This document shows, piece by piece, positions 9,297 through 17,801 of a stretch of 64,000 nucleotides of DNA (position 1 is its first letter; every line of letters starts with the position of its first letter). The position numbers and the translations under genes were made by a program. The DNA is from JAFGPL01 sp046485045. GTDB taxonomy: Bacteria > Bacteroidota > Bacteroidia > Bacteroidales > UBA10428. The stretch spans positions 1 through 64,000 of the forward strand of contig JAWOHT010000007.1 in NCBI GenBank assembly GCA_046485045.1, written 5' to 3'. The notes under the pieces were generated by a model. The model saw nothing but the letters and a program-made list of their open reading frames with translations. It was not told the origin of the DNA and did not search any database.

Positions 9297-10481
9297 ATGA
9301 AAGCCTTACGAAAATATATAGATAAAATTAAACCCAATTTTCAGAAGGGGGGAAAGTTTGAGAAACTGCATTCAACTTTTGATGCGTTTGAAACCTTTCT
9401 TTTTGTCCCGAACAAGGTCACCACAGCCGGGGCGCACATCCGCGATGCAGCAGACATGAAAAGAACCATGGCGTTGGTTGTTCTTGCCATGGTGCCTGCT
9501 TTGCTTTTTGGGATGTGGAACACAGGATACCAGCATTATGCTGCCCTGGGTGAAGTAAAAACTTTCTGGCCTGTGGTTTGGTACGGATTTTTACAGGTAT
9601 TCCCGATTATCGTAGTATCTTATGTTACAGGTCTTGGAATTGAGTTTGTCTTTGCCCAGATTCGCGGTCACGAAGTAAACGAGGGATTTCTTGTTACAGG
9701 AATGCTCATTCCCCTGGTAGTTCCGGTAGATGTGCCTTTATGGATGGTGGCAGTGTCCACGGCTTTTGCAGTCATTATCGGCAAAGAGGTTTTCGGCGGA
9801 ACAGGGATGAACATCCTCAATCCGGCCCTTACTGCCCGGGCTTTTCTGTTTTTTGCCTATCCGGCCGAAATGTCGGGTGACAAGGTGTGGATCGCAGGGT
9901 TAAAAAACGGAACAGCGCTGGATGGCTTTTCCGGAGAAACCATCCTGGGCCAGGCGGCTGCAGGGAAATCGATTTTTACCAATGGCCTGGAAAAAATCTA
10001 TACCACCGCCGATATGTTCTTTGGTACAGTACCGGGCTCAATCGGCGAAACTTCAACACTGGCTATACTCATTGGGGCCGCGATTCTGATTTTTACCGGT
10101 ATCGGAAGCTGGAAAATTATGTCGACGGTATTTGCCGGGGGTTTATTCATGGGCTTGATACTTAATCTTTTTGCCGTTAATTCATATATGGAAATTCCGG
10201 CATGGGAACACCTTATGCTGGGCGGGTTTGCTTTCGGGGCCGTATTTATGGCCACCGACCCTGTTACTGCCACCCAGACCGAAAAGGGAAAATACATCTA
10301 TGGTTTTCTTATCGGAGTGCTGGCAATTCTTGTCAGGGTGCTGAACCCCGCTTATCCCGAGGGCATGATGCTTGCCATTTTATTTATGAATGTGTTCGCA
10401 CCGCTGATTGACCATTATGCTGTTGAAGCAAATATCAAAAAACGACTGAAAAGATTGAATGCTAATGTAAAACCGGTTTGA
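9297..10481 (+). CDS. nqrB: Na+-translocating NADH:quinone reductase subunit B
   Basis: NqrB is a multi-span inner-membrane subunit that carries a covalently bound FMN and lines the sodium path. It has 394 residues with many hydrophobic helices from about residue 55 onward. The flavinylation motif is visible as DGFSGET with acceptor Thr215, matching the D-x-S-G-x-T pattern modified by ApbE, which is encoded at the end of this operon. The segment GGTGMNILNPALTARAFLFF is the conserved helix of the NqrB/RnfD family. It starts 25 bases after nqrA and its stop is one base from the nqrC start. Confidence 0.97.
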   Translation: MKALRKYIDKIKPNFQKGGKFEKLHSTFDAFETFLFVPNKVTTAGAHIRDAADMKRTMALVVLAMVPALLFGMWNTGYQHYAALGEVKTFWPVVWYGFLQVFPIIVVSYVTGLGIEFVFAQIRGHEVNEGFLVTGMLIPLVVPVDVPLWMVAVSTAFAVIIGKEVFGGTGMNILNPALTARAFLFFAYPAEMSGDKVWIAGLKNGTALDGFSGETILGQAAAGKSIFTNGLEKIYTTADMFFGTVPGSIGETSTLAILIGAAILIFTGIGSWKIMSTVFAGGLFMGLILNLFAVNSYMEIPAWEHLMLGGFAFGAVFMATDPVTATQTEKGKYIYGFLIGVLAILVRVLNPAYPEGMMLAILFMNVFAPLIDHYAVEANIKKRLKRLNANVKPV

Positions 10482-10482
10482 A

Positions 10483-11313
10483 ATGAAACATTTCAGTAAT
10501 ACATATATCTACATATTTTCTGCTGTGATGGTAATTGTTGTGGCTGTATTGCTTTCTTTCGTCTCGCAGTTGCTGAAACCAATTCAGGAAAAAAACGAGC
10601 GTACAGAGCAGATGAGGAATATTCTTGCTGCAGTAAACGTGGAGGCAACAGCCAGGAATGCCGAACAGCTTTATAATAAATATATCAAAGAGAGTTTTGT
10701 TATTAATCCCGATGGAGAAGAGTCAGATCATCTTAATCCGCTGACTGTTGACCTGAAAAAGCAGGCAACAACCATTGCCTCTGTCAATACACTTAAACTG
10801 AAACTGGTTGAACGTAAGATTAGTCCCTTTAAAAAAGCCATTGCCGGTACTAAAAAAAATAAACTAACAGATTCAGCTTTAGTGAATGATGAAATATCAA
10901 AGCTCAGTCAAACATTGCAATTGCCTGTTTATATTTGCACGAAAGATGAAAAAAAATACTATGTTTTTGCGCTAAGGGGCAAAGGGTTATGGGGACCAGT
11001 ATGGGGTTATATTTCGCTTGAAGATGATTTCAACACAGTTTACGGGGCTTATTTCGACCACAAATCCGAAACTCCCGGACTGGGCGCTGAAATTAAAACC
11101 CCGGTGTTTTATAGTCAGTTCAGGAATAAAAAGATTTACAATGAAAGCAGCACACTGGTTTCTGTCAAGGTGTTGAAGGGCGGAGGTTCAGATACCAATC
11201 CACACAGCGTAGACGCCATTTCGGGGGGCACCATTACCAGCAAGGGTGTTGAAAAGATGCTTGAAGACTGGCTTGACCAGTACAACCTTTTTATTAAAAA
11301 TCAAAAAGAGTAA
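10483..11313 (+). CDS. nqrC: Na+-translocating NADH:quinone reductase subunit C
   Basis: NqrC carries the second covalent FMN, on the periplasmic side, anchored by one N-terminal helix (about residues 8-30). The flavinylation motif is clear near the C-terminus: DAISGGT with acceptor Thr250. The FMN-binding domain also shows GLWGPVWGYISL and ETPGLGAEI, both conserved in NqrC/RnfG. At 276 residues it is of normal length. It begins two bases after the nqrB stop codon, consistent with translational coupling. Confidence 0.97.
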   Translation: MKHFSNTYIYIFSAVMVIVVAVLLSFVSQLLKPIQEKNERTEQMRNILAAVNVEATARNAEQLYNKYIKESFVINPDGEESDHLNPLTVDLKKQATTIASVNTLKLKLVERKISPFKKAIAGTKKNKLTDSALVNDEISKLSQTLQLPVYICTKDEKKYYVFALRGKGLWGPVWGYISLEDDFNTVYGAYFDHKSETPGLGAEIKTPVFYSQFRNKKIYNESSTLVSVKVLKGGGSDTNPHSVDAISGGTITSKGVEKMLEDWLDQYNLFIKNQKE

Positions 11314-11316
11314 ATT

Positions 11317-11964
11317 ATGAGAGGAAAAGAACCTATGTTTTCTTCGAAAAATATGAAACTGGTCACCGGGCCGCTTAACAAAAGTAACCCGGTTACGGTG
11401 CTGGTGCTTGGAATATGCTCAGCCCTGGCTGTTACTGTAAAGCTTGAACCATCGGTGGTGATGGCCGTTTCGGTAATGGCTGTTTTGGCAGTATCGAATG
11501 TGGTAATTTCTGCCATGCGCAGTTATATTCCTCCACGAATAAGGATTATTGTTCAGCTGGTAGTAATTGCCGCAATGGTAATTCTTGTAGACCAGGTTCT
11601 TAAAGCATATGCATACGATGTCAGCAAGCAGTTATCGGTATTTGTAGGTCTCATTATTACAAATTGCATCATCATGGGACGTCTCGAGGCGTTTGCACTT
11701 GGAAACAAACCCTGGCCTTCTTTTCTCGATGGCATTGGCAATGCTGCAGGATACGGTCTCATACTCGTGATTGTGGCTTTTTTTCGTGAACTGCTGGGTT
11801 CGGGCACCATCTGGGGATATCCGGTTTTGGAGAAAATTGGGCTTTATGAAACAGGTTATGTCAATAACGGCATGATGATACTTCCTCCAATGGCGCTCAT
11901 AACAGTGGGGATAATCATCTGGATACAACGGGGAAAAAATAAAGACCTTATTGAAACCAACTAA
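11317..11964 (+). CDS. nqrD: Na+-translocating NADH:quinone reductase subunit D
   Basis: NqrD is one of the two six-helix membrane subunits, related to RnfE, that with NqrE coordinate an intramembrane iron centre. It has 215 residues, nearly all hydrophobic. The family motif TNCIIMGRLEAFALGNKPW is present near residues 112-130; its Asn-Cys pair supplies an iron-ligand cysteine. The ATG at 11317 lies three bases past the nqrC stop. An alternative start at residue 7 (Met) cannot be excluded. Confidence 0.97.
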   Translation: MRGKEPMFSSKNMKLVTGPLNKSNPVTVLVLGICSALAVTVKLEPSVVMAVSVMAVLAVSNVVISAMRSYIPPRIRIIVQLVVIAAMVILVDQVLKAYAYDVSKQLSVFVGLIITNCIIMGRLEAFALGNKPWPSFLDGIGNAAGYGLILVIVAFFRELLGSGTIWGYPVLEKIGLYETGYVNNGMMILPPMALITVGIIIWIQRGKNKDLIETN

Positions 11965-11975
11965 CTCATTGTAAT

Positions 11976-12593
11976 ATGGAGAATTTGTTAAATATATTCG
12001 TCAAATCGGTTTTCATTGACAACATGATCTTTGCCTATTTTCTGGGCATGTGTTCTTACCTTGCTGTTTCTAAAACCGTGAAAACATCGGTTGGATTGGG
12101 TATTGCCGTGATATTTGTAATCGGCATCACCGTTCCTGTAAACTATCTTATTGAAAATTATATATTACAAGACGGGGCATTGACATGGATAAGCCCCAAA
12201 CTGGCCGATGTTGACCTGAGTTTTTTAAGTTTTATCATGTTTATTGCTGTAATAGCCTCCATCGTGCAGCTTGTTGAAATGATCATAGAAAAATTCAGTC
12301 CGGCTTTATACAATTCCCTTGGCATATTTCTTCCGCTTATTGCTGTCAATTGTGCCATACTTGGGGCAGCCCTGTTTATGCAGGAGCGCGAATACAGTAC
12401 TTTAGCAGAAGCTACTTCATTCGGGCTGGGTTCGGGAGTAGGCTGGTTTCTTGCCATCGTAGGCATTGCAGCCATCAGAGAGAAAATAAGGTATTCTAAC
12501 GTACCGCCTCCATTAAGGGGTCTTGGTATTACCTTTATTATCACCGGGCTAATGGGTATTGCCTTTATGAGTTTCATGGGCATAACATTATAA
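11976..12593 (+). CDS. nqrE: Na+-translocating NADH:quinone reductase subunit E
   Basis: NqrE is the partner of NqrD, related to RnfA, with inverted topology. It has 205 residues and about six membrane helices. The motif LPLIAVNCAILGAALF contains the conserved Asn-Cys that ligates the shared iron centre, and FAYFLGMCSYLAVSK contains the second conserved cysteine. It starts 11 bases after nqrD and is followed by nqrF after 36 bases. Confidence 0.97.
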   Translation: MENLLNIFVKSVFIDNMIFAYFLGMCSYLAVSKTVKTSVGLGIAVIFVIGITVPVNYLIENYILQDGALTWISPKLADVDLSFLSFIMFIAVIASIVQLVEMIIEKFSPALYNSLGIFLPLIAVNCAILGAALFMQEREYSTLAEATSFGLGSGVGWFLAIVGIAAIREKIRYSNVPPPLRGLGITFIITGLMGIAFMSFMGITL

Positions 12594-12629
12594 CTGTTTG
12601 AAAGGATTTATATTAATATTATTTGAAAA

Positions 12630-13886
12630 ATGACTGTTTTATTGTCTCTTTTCGGAATCATAGCCATAAGCGTTTTGGTGTTTCTTGTTATCATCCTTGC
12701 GCTGGTTGCCCTTCTCTTATTTGCAAGAAAAAAACTTATTCCCCAGGGTGAGGTTTCCATGACCATCAATGATGAAAAAGAGATTAATGTCACCCCGGGC
12801 AACTCTATTCTTACAGTTTTGTCAAACAATGGCGTCTTTCTGCCTTCTGCCTGTGGCGGTGGTGGGACCTGTGGCATGTGCAGGTGTCAGGTATTAGAAG
12901 GTGGCGGGTCAATATTGCCAACAGAAACAGGATTTTTTACGAGAAAAGAACAACAGAATAACTGGCGCCTCGGCTGCCAGGTGAAGGTAAAACAAAACCT
13001 GAAGATACATGTTCCCGAAGAGGTTATGGGAATTAAAAAATGGGAGTGCGAAGTGGTGTCAAACCGAAATGTGGCAACATTTATCAAAGAATTTGTAGTA
13101 AAACTACCCGAAGGGGAAAGCCTCAATTTCAAATCGGGAGGATATGTTCAGATTGATGTACCGAAATACGAGATGAACTTCATGGATATTGAAGTGGAAC
13201 CGCAGTTCAGGGACGAATGGGATAAGTATAATATGTGGGAACTGAAGATGAAAAACACCGAAGAGACTTTCAGGGCATACTCCATGGCCAACCACCCTGC
13301 CGAAGGAAATATCGTGATGCTGAATATCCGAATCGCCACCCCACCTTGGGACAGGGCCAAAGGCACATTTATGAGTGTACCGCCGGGTATTTGTTCATCT
13401 TATGTCTTTTCAAGAAAACCGGGCGATAAAGTTTCGTTATCAGGGCCTTACGGAGAATTTTTCATCAAAGACACCAACCGCGAAATGGTATATATCGGCG
13501 GAGGTGCAGGAATGGCCCCTTTGCGCTCACATCTCTTTCACCTTTTCCACACACTTAAGACCAACCGTAAAGTATCGTACTGGTATGGGGCACGATCGAA
13601 AAGAGAGATCTTTTACGAAGACCATTTCAGGGAAATAGAAAAGAGGTTTCCTAACTTTAAATTTAACATTGCCCTTTCAGAACCCTTGTCAGAAGATAAA
13701 TGGAAAGGATATACCGGATTTATTCACCAGGTACTGTATGATGATTTTCTTAGTACACACAGCGAGCCCGAAGACATAGAATATTACCTTTGCGGCCCGC
13801 CAATGATGAACGATGCGGTGCAGAAGATGCTATATAACCTTGGGGTGCCGGATGAAATGATAGCGTTTGATGATTTCGGAGGCTGA
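12630..13886 (+). CDS. nqrF: Na+-translocating NADH:quinone reductase subunit F (NADH dehydrogenase)
   Basis: NqrF is the electron entry subunit that oxidises NADH. Domain order in 418 residues: an N-terminal anchor helix (about 5-32), a plant-type [2Fe-2S] ferredoxin domain with Cys75, Cys81, Cys84 and Cys116, and a ferredoxin-reductase module with the FAD motif RAYSMANHP, the NADH-binding GGGAGMAPLRSH and the C-terminal CGPPMMNDA. All cofactor residues are intact. It is the last nqr subunit and is followed after nine bases by apbE. Confidence 0.97.
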   Translation: MTVLLSLFGIIAISVLVFLVIILALVALLLFARKKLIPQGEVSMTINDEKEINVTPGNSILTVLSNNGVFLPSACGGGGTCGMCRCQVLEGGGSILPTETGFFTRKEQQNNWRLGCQVKVKQNLKIHVPEEVMGIKKWECEVVSNRNVATFIKEFVVKLPEGESLNFKSGGYVQIDVPKYEMNFMDIEVEPQFRDEWDKYNMWELKMKNTEETFRAYSMANHPAEGNIVMLNIRIATPPWDRAKGTFMSVPPGICSSYVFSRKPGDKVSLSGPYGEFFIKDTNREMVYIGGGAGMAPLRSHLFHLFHTLKTNRKVSYWYGARSKREIFYEDHFREIEKRFPNFKFNIALSEPLSEDKWKGYTGFIHQVLYDDFLSTHSEPEDIEYYLCGPPMMNDAVQKMLYNLGVPDEMIAFDDFGG

Positions 13887-13895
13887 TCTGAAAAT

Positions 13896-14918
13896 ATGAA
13901 AAAAAAAATTGTTAAAGCAATAATTGCATTGGTAATTATCGCGACGCTTATTATCGCCGGCAGGTATCATTTCCCTCGGTCATATTCTTCTCTTCGCGGC
14001 TTTACGCAGGGAACAACCTATCTGGTTACCTATTTAAACAAAGAGGAAATAAACCTGCAACCTGCGATTGATTCACTTCTTGCAGCCTTCGACACATCGC
14101 TTTCTACCTACAATCAGGAATCTGTTATCTCGAAAGTGAATTACAACGATACCAATGTTGTGTTGGATGACCGTTTCATTAAGGTTTTTAATAAATCGAG
14201 AGAGGTGTACCATGAGTCGGGCGGGGCTTTCGACATAACTGTTGCCCCGGTTGTAAACGCCTGGGGGTTCGGGTTTACAGACAAAGCAGAAGTCGACAGC
14301 GCTTTAATTGACAGCCTGGTGGCATTTGTGGGGATGGATAAGATTAGAATAGAAAACGGAAAAGTAATTAAAGAATACCCCCAGATTATGCTCGATGTAA
14401 ATGCCATTGCCCAGGGCTATTCGGCAGATGTGGTTTCTGAATTTCTCGACCTGAAAGGTATAAAAGACTACCTTGTTGAAATAGGCGGCGAAGTACGCAC
14501 CAAAGGCAGGAACCCGAAAGGCAGAGACTGGACAATAGGGATTGATAAGCCATTGGATAATAATCTGGTTCCGGGAAGTAATTTACAGGCAAAGCTCAGG
14601 CTGAAGAACCTGGCTATGGCCACGTCGGGCAATTACCGCAAATTCTTTGAAGAAAACGGCCAGAAATTTGTGCACTCCATCAACCCAAAGACAGGGTATC
14701 CGGTATCAAGCAACCTGCTTAGTGCAACAGTGATAGCAGACGATTGCATTACAGCCGATGCCTGGGCCACTGCATTTATGGTAATGGGGCTCAGTGAAAC
14801 CATTGAATTTCTTAACAAACAGGAAAAGTTGCATGCCTACCTCATATATAGCGACGAAAACGGGAACCTGAAAACATATTCAACAAATGGCTTGGGGCAA
14901 TTGATTGAAGAAGAGTAA
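13896..14918 (+). CDS. apbE: FAD:protein FMN transferase ApbE
   Basis: ApbE moves FMN from FAD onto a threonine of target proteins; the natural targets here are NqrB Thr215 and NqrC Thr250, encoded in the same operon. The 340-residue protein has an N-terminal hydrophobic anchor (about residues 5-22) and no lipobox cysteine, so it is probably membrane-tethered on the periplasmic side rather than a lipoprotein. Family motifs include FDTSLSTYNQES, GGAFDITVAPVVNAWGFG, LDVNAIAQGYSAD and EIGGEVRTKGRNP, with the late Mg-binding region around DAWATAFMVMG. It starts nine bases after nqrF and closes the operon; I see no strong terminator after it. Confidence 0.95.
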   Translation: MKKKIVKAIIALVIIATLIIAGRYHFPRSYSSLRGFTQGTTYLVTYLNKEEINLQPAIDSLLAAFDTSLSTYNQESVISKVNYNDTNVVLDDRFIKVFNKSREVYHESGGAFDITVAPVVNAWGFGFTDKAEVDSALIDSLVAFVGMDKIRIENGKVIKEYPQIMLDVNAIAQGYSADVVSEFLDLKGIKDYLVEIGGEVRTKGRNPKGRDWTIGIDKPLDNNLVPGSNLQAKLRLKNLAMATSGNYRKFFEENGQKFVHSINPKTGYPVSSNLLSATVIADDCITADAWATAFMVMGLSETIEFLNKQEKLHAYLIYSDENGNLKTYSTNGLGQLIEEE

Positions 14919-14980
14919 GTAAATGAAAAATAACTGAAGTGTCAATGGGCGTGAATTCTATTGTCTCCTCAGAATGATGG

Positions 14981-15643
14981 TTAATAACTTCGTCTGAAAA
15001 CACCACAGTAAAAACTCCTTTCGCCAATGTAAACATAAACATCATTATATGAGGAAGTAAGAGGTGGAACAATAACTTTTAAACCGGTCGGGTTCATACT
15101 TACAATTTTGGCTGAAACATTATAAAATTTTACTGAAAAAGGTGATGGATTTGTACCAAAGTTATCACCGGTTATAGTAACAGTATCACCTGAATGACCT
15201 ATCGCAGGATACATTCCATAGATATGCAGCGGTAACACTTCAAATGTCTGTTGACTGCCGTAAACAGTTCCTTTGATATTTGTCAGATATGTATGATATA
15301 CATTTGTGTAACTGTTGATAGGCGAATAGCTATACTGATAATTGCCTTTACCGGGAGAACTTCCCAGCGATATTTTATTGCCTGGTTGTGAAGGAAAACG
15401 AGTACTGTATGGTGTAGTAATGTTGGGTGTAGTAATGTATGGTGTTGTTGCACCGATTATAAATCCGTACTCAAGTATTTCGAAAGTACCATCTTCAATA
15501 ATATTCCCATTAAGAATTACCTCAACAGCAGAGATTGTTTCCGGTTTCAGGGTTTCAATTCTGGGGTGCACTTCCTTTTCCTCTTCACACATACAGAAGA
15601 TAAAGACAATAACCGGAAGCATTGCAATACGAACTTTAATCAT
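14981..15643 (-). CDS. TIG/IPT-domain lipoprotein, shorter paralogue
   Basis: About 220 residues from the ATG at 15643, chosen because this start gives a hydrophobic signal ending in Cys residues (FCMC, Cys17/Cys19), as in its neighbour, whereas longer starts overlap the upstream gene. The N-terminal segment (TLKPETISAVEVILNG..FEILEYGFI) is paralogous to the next gene. One TIG/IPT fold follows (about residues 125-195, MYPAIGHSGDTVTITGDNFG). It then stops abruptly after a Tyr-Cys-Gly where the neighbour continues into a second TIG domain, so it may be a truncated copy. A 15-base tandem repeat inserts extra Thr-Pro residues. Function unknown; probably exposed on the cell surface. It follows its paralogue by 16 bases, likely one transcript. 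Confidence 0.75.
   Translation of the reverse strand: MIKVRIAMLPVIVFIFCMCEEEKEVHPRIETLKPETISAVEVILNGNIIEDGTFEILEYGFIIGATTPYITTPNITTPYSTRFPSQPGNKISLGSSPGKGNYQYSYSPINSYTNVYHTYLTNIKGTVYGSQQTFEVLPLHIYGMYPAIGHSGDTVTITGDNFGTNPSPFSVKFYNVSAKIVSMNPTGLKVIVPPLTSSYNDVYVYIGERSFYCGVFRRSY
15409..15453 (-). repeat. 15-base tandem repeat (three units) inside a TIG lipoprotein gene
   Basis: Units at 15409-15423, 15424-15438 and a diverged unit at 15439-15453. Units one and two differ at two bases. They encode the pentapeptides TPYST, TPNIT and TPYIT in reading order reversed on the minus strand. The paralogous gene has no such insertion at this place. Confidence 0.8.
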
Positions 15644-15659
15644 TTTATGAAAAAAAAAA

Positions 15660-16550
15660 TTAATTAATGATAAACTGCTGCGAAAAAATATAAGGTCCAC
15701 CTCCCTCATATTCCACTTTTATATTCACAGCTCCTGATAATCCACTTGGAACGCTAGCAGATACATAACCATATGATGATGCAACAGATGCATAAACCTT
15801 AGTAGAATTAAAGTAAACATAGTAAGACCTGCCTCCCAGAAAATTACCATAAATGTACAAGGTATTACCGGTAGTTCCTGATTTTGGAAAGAACTCATAA
15901 AAATTTGGCAATATGTTCAGGCTCCCGCAATTATAATTATTACCATCATTTCTGGTACGAAGGTATATAGTATACCGATTGCTATATGAAGATTCATAGA
16001 AAGAGTTTACCACAAACCGGGCATAAGTATCATTAGCTTCTATCACAAGACTTTCATACGAGCCTATTGTTACCTTTAAAGAGCCGGGGCTGGTACCCAG
16101 GTTTCTTCCAAAAATGGTTACGGTATCCCCAACACTCACAACATACTTATTCATACCAGAAATACTAACAGGCAAAAAATCTATCTGTTTTGTATCCCCA
16201 TATATTGTGCCTTCAGTATTGGTAATATATGTCATATAATAGTAATTCGAAAAATTGCCAATACTTGAGTATTTGTATTCATAAATGCCATTTTCAGGAT
16301 TATTGCCCAATGAAATAATGTAACCCGAAGAGCTTGATGAGTTGGTTTTTACAACAAAACCATAATCAAGGATTTCAAATGAACCTTTTTGAATTACTGA
16401 TCCCCTCAGCAGTGCTTCTGTTCCTGAAACTGTAGCCGGCGATAAAGTTCTTATTTCAGGGTGTTCGTCTTCTTTTTCACACGCGACAGATAGAATAACA
16501 GAAAAAATAATAAGGCTGATTACTGTTAACTTATTAATAATTTTTTTCAT
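15660..16550 (-). CDS. TIG/IPT-domain lipoprotein, longer paralogue
   Basis: A 296-residue protein with a lipoprotein signal ending SVACEKE (lipidated Cys24). An N-terminal region of about 100 residues (TLSPATVSGTEALLRGSV..FEILDYGFVV) is shared with the downstream neighbour and resembles the fibronectin-like pieces found before IPT domains in Bacteroidota surface lipoproteins. Two TIG/IPT domains follow (about 130-215 and 215-296), each with a GDTVTIFGRNLG or GNTLYIYGNFLG hallmark. Such proteins often sit with SusD/TonB systems, but no such genes are nearby. It lies between a beta-barrel protein gene (11 bases upstream) and its shorter paralogue. Molecular role unknown. Confidence 0.85.
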   Translation of the reverse strand: MKKIINKLTVISLIIFSVILSVACEKEDEHPEIRTLSPATVSGTEALLRGSVIQKGSFEILDYGFVVKTNSSSSSGYIISLGNNPENGIYEYKYSSIGNFSNYYYMTYITNTEGTIYGDTKQIDFLPVSISGMNKYVVSVGDTVTIFGRNLGTSPGSLKVTIGSYESLVIEANDTYARFVVNSFYESSYSNRYTIYLRTRNDGNNYNCGSLNILPNFYEFFPKSGTTGNTLYIYGNFLGGRSYYVYFNSTKVYASVASSYGYVSASVPSGLSGAVNIKVEYEGGGPYIFSQQFIIN

Positions 16551-16561
16551 AGCATCAAATA

Positions 16562-17320
16562 TTAAAAAATGTAACCCAGGCGAATACCATTGATGAGTGA
16601 TGGCCCAAATTTAAAGTCATTTGCATCGTTTTCATCAGGCACTGTAATTGATGGAAAGCTATTGCCGGAAGTGCTTTTTATGTCTATTTCATATTCCATC
16701 TTTTTATATATGATATATTTTCCTCCCAGATTGAATTCATAACCCAGGTAGAGGTTCTTACTTATATAAAAATCGAAACCGGTGAGCAAGTTAAGCCCAA
16801 ATGAATAATTTGCATTATTACCAATTCTTGTTGTTGTAGTATAGTATCCCTGATTAGTCAGAATGGTTTCAGTTTTAAAAGTAACATTTGTATAGGTCGT
16901 TTTGGAATCCTGGTTTTCAATAATATTTTTTGTCCACGAATCTGTAAATGTAAAATCAAACCCGATATATGGTGACAAACGTTTTGTTCCGGAGAAATGT
17001 TTTTCCCGGCCAAAAGACAAGGCTATTTCATAAATATTTGATTTATTCTTGTAGTCTCTTGGAGTGGTATTGTATATAAATTCTGATGACTCATCATGAG
17101 TTTCAACGTTGAACATAAATCCAAAACGGTAACATTTATTACTCTTGTCAAAAAATCTCAGCTTAATCTGGTTGATAGAATTGTTAAAGCTGAGTTCTCC
17201 CTGCAACAAATTAACATTTAGCTCAGTAGAAATATTGCCTATCCCTGCTTTCAGGGTATCCTGCGATTTAAGGTTAAGCGCGGTAAAAAGCGTTAGCAAA
17301 ACAATGATAGTTCTTTTCAT
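16562..17320 (-). CDS. Outer-membrane beta-barrel-like protein
   Basis: A 252-residue protein with a signal peptide (residues 1-19, cut after KSQ). The rest alternates hydrophobic and polar residues with many aromatic girdle residues and ends in LGYIF, the terminal-Phe signature of outer-membrane barrels. Short segments such as SPYIGFDFTF and LYLGYEFNLGGKY resemble barrel strands. I cannot name a family. It is the first gene of a likely three-gene unit with the two TIG lipoproteins downstream, so a small surface complex is possible. Confidence 0.75.
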   Translation of the reverse strand: MKRTIIVLLTLFTALNLKSQDTLKAGIGNISTELNVNLLQGELSFNNSINQIKLRFFDKSNKCYRFGFMFNVETHDESSEFIYNTTPRDYKNKSNIYEIALSFGREKHFSGTKRLSPYIGFDFTFTDSWTKNIIENQDSKTTYTNVTFKTETILTNQGYYTTTTRIGNNANYSFGLNLLTGFDFYISKNLYLGYEFNLGGKYIIYKKMEYEIDIKSTSGNSFPSITVPDENDANDFKFGPSLINGIRLGYIF

Positions 17321-17488
17321 ATAAGTTATTAGCTTTTAGGTGTCTGGAAAATAATAGCATTTCTTTTTAAGGCGAATTATATTTTTAAAAAAAAGTGCGG
17401 GTTAAATATAAAAAAAATATTACAATTACTTTGCAAAAATTCATCAAATGTAAAATTTAACGAAAAAGCCAACCATCCCCCGGTTCCT

Positions 17489-17522
17489 CAAAAAAAAAGA
17501 TTGATTAGAATAATCCAATCAA
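17489..17522 (-). terminator. Rho-independent terminator after tRNA-Gly
   Basis: On the minus strand an 8-bp stem (TTGATTGG pairing with CTAATCAA, one G-T pair) with a short loop is followed by a run of about nine T. It lies 14 bases past the tRNA-Gly 3' end and would end the tRNA transcript. Confidence 0.75.
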
Positions 17523-17536
17523 TCAATTAATTTTTG

Positions 17537-17609
17537 AGCGGGAAACGGGATTCGAACCCGCGACCTAAAGCTTGGGAAGCTTTCACTCTACCAACTGAGC
17601 TATTCCCGC
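17537..17609 (-). tRNA. tRNA-Gly (anticodon CCC)
   Basis: A full cloverleaf folds on the minus strand: acceptor GCGGGAA with TTCCCGC, D-arm GCTC..GAGT, anticodon stem AAAGC/GCTTT around the loop TTCCCAA, and T-arm GCGGG TTCGAAT CCCGT. The anticodon is CCC (reads GGG). The discriminator base is U, as expected for bacterial tRNA-Gly. CCA is not encoded. It is followed by a terminator and preceded by a possible promoter. Confidence 0.95.
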
Positions 17610-17621
17610 AATTATGACGGT

Positions 17622-17629
17622 CAAAAATA
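17622..17629 (-). promoter_or_regulatory. Possible -7 box for tRNA-Gly
   Basis: On the minus strand TATTTTTG matches TAnnTTTG and ends 12 bases before the mature tRNA-Gly. No TTG is found 17-23 bases upstream, so the match is partial. If real, tRNA-Gly has its own start in addition to any read-through from tRNA-Thr. Confidence 0.4.
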
Positions 17630-17728
17630 TAAAAAAAATTAATATTAATACCCCATACTTTCAAATAATAATCATCAACTCCCTCAATCTCCTATCAATC
17701 TCAAATCGATAAATCTCTCAATAAAAAG

Positions 17729-17801
17729 AGCCTCTCACGGGACTCGAACCCGCGACCTGCTCATTACGAATGAGCTGCTCTACCAACTGAGCTAAAGAGG
17801 C
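17729..17801 (-). tRNA. tRNA-Thr (anticodon CGT)
   Basis: Cloverleaf on the minus strand: acceptor GCCTCTT with GAGAGGC, D-arm GCTC..GAGC, anticodon stem GCTCA/TGAGC around the loop TTCGTAA, and T-arm GCGGG TTCGAGT CCCGT. Anticodon CGT (reads ACG). Its first ten bases overlap the last ten bases of the upstream M48 protease gene, whose TAG stop is formed by tRNA positions 8-10. CCA is not encoded. Confidence 0.95.

Noticed and set aside
14842..15072. Possible frameshifted continuation of the shorter TIG lipoprotein in another frame
   Set aside because: The continuation runs into the antisense of apbE and does not resemble the TIG domain of the paralogue, so I kept the stop as real and only note possible truncation.
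17610..17728. A spacer between the two tRNA genes as a possible third RNA gene
   Set aside because: AT-rich, no stem-loop or tRNA fold seen.
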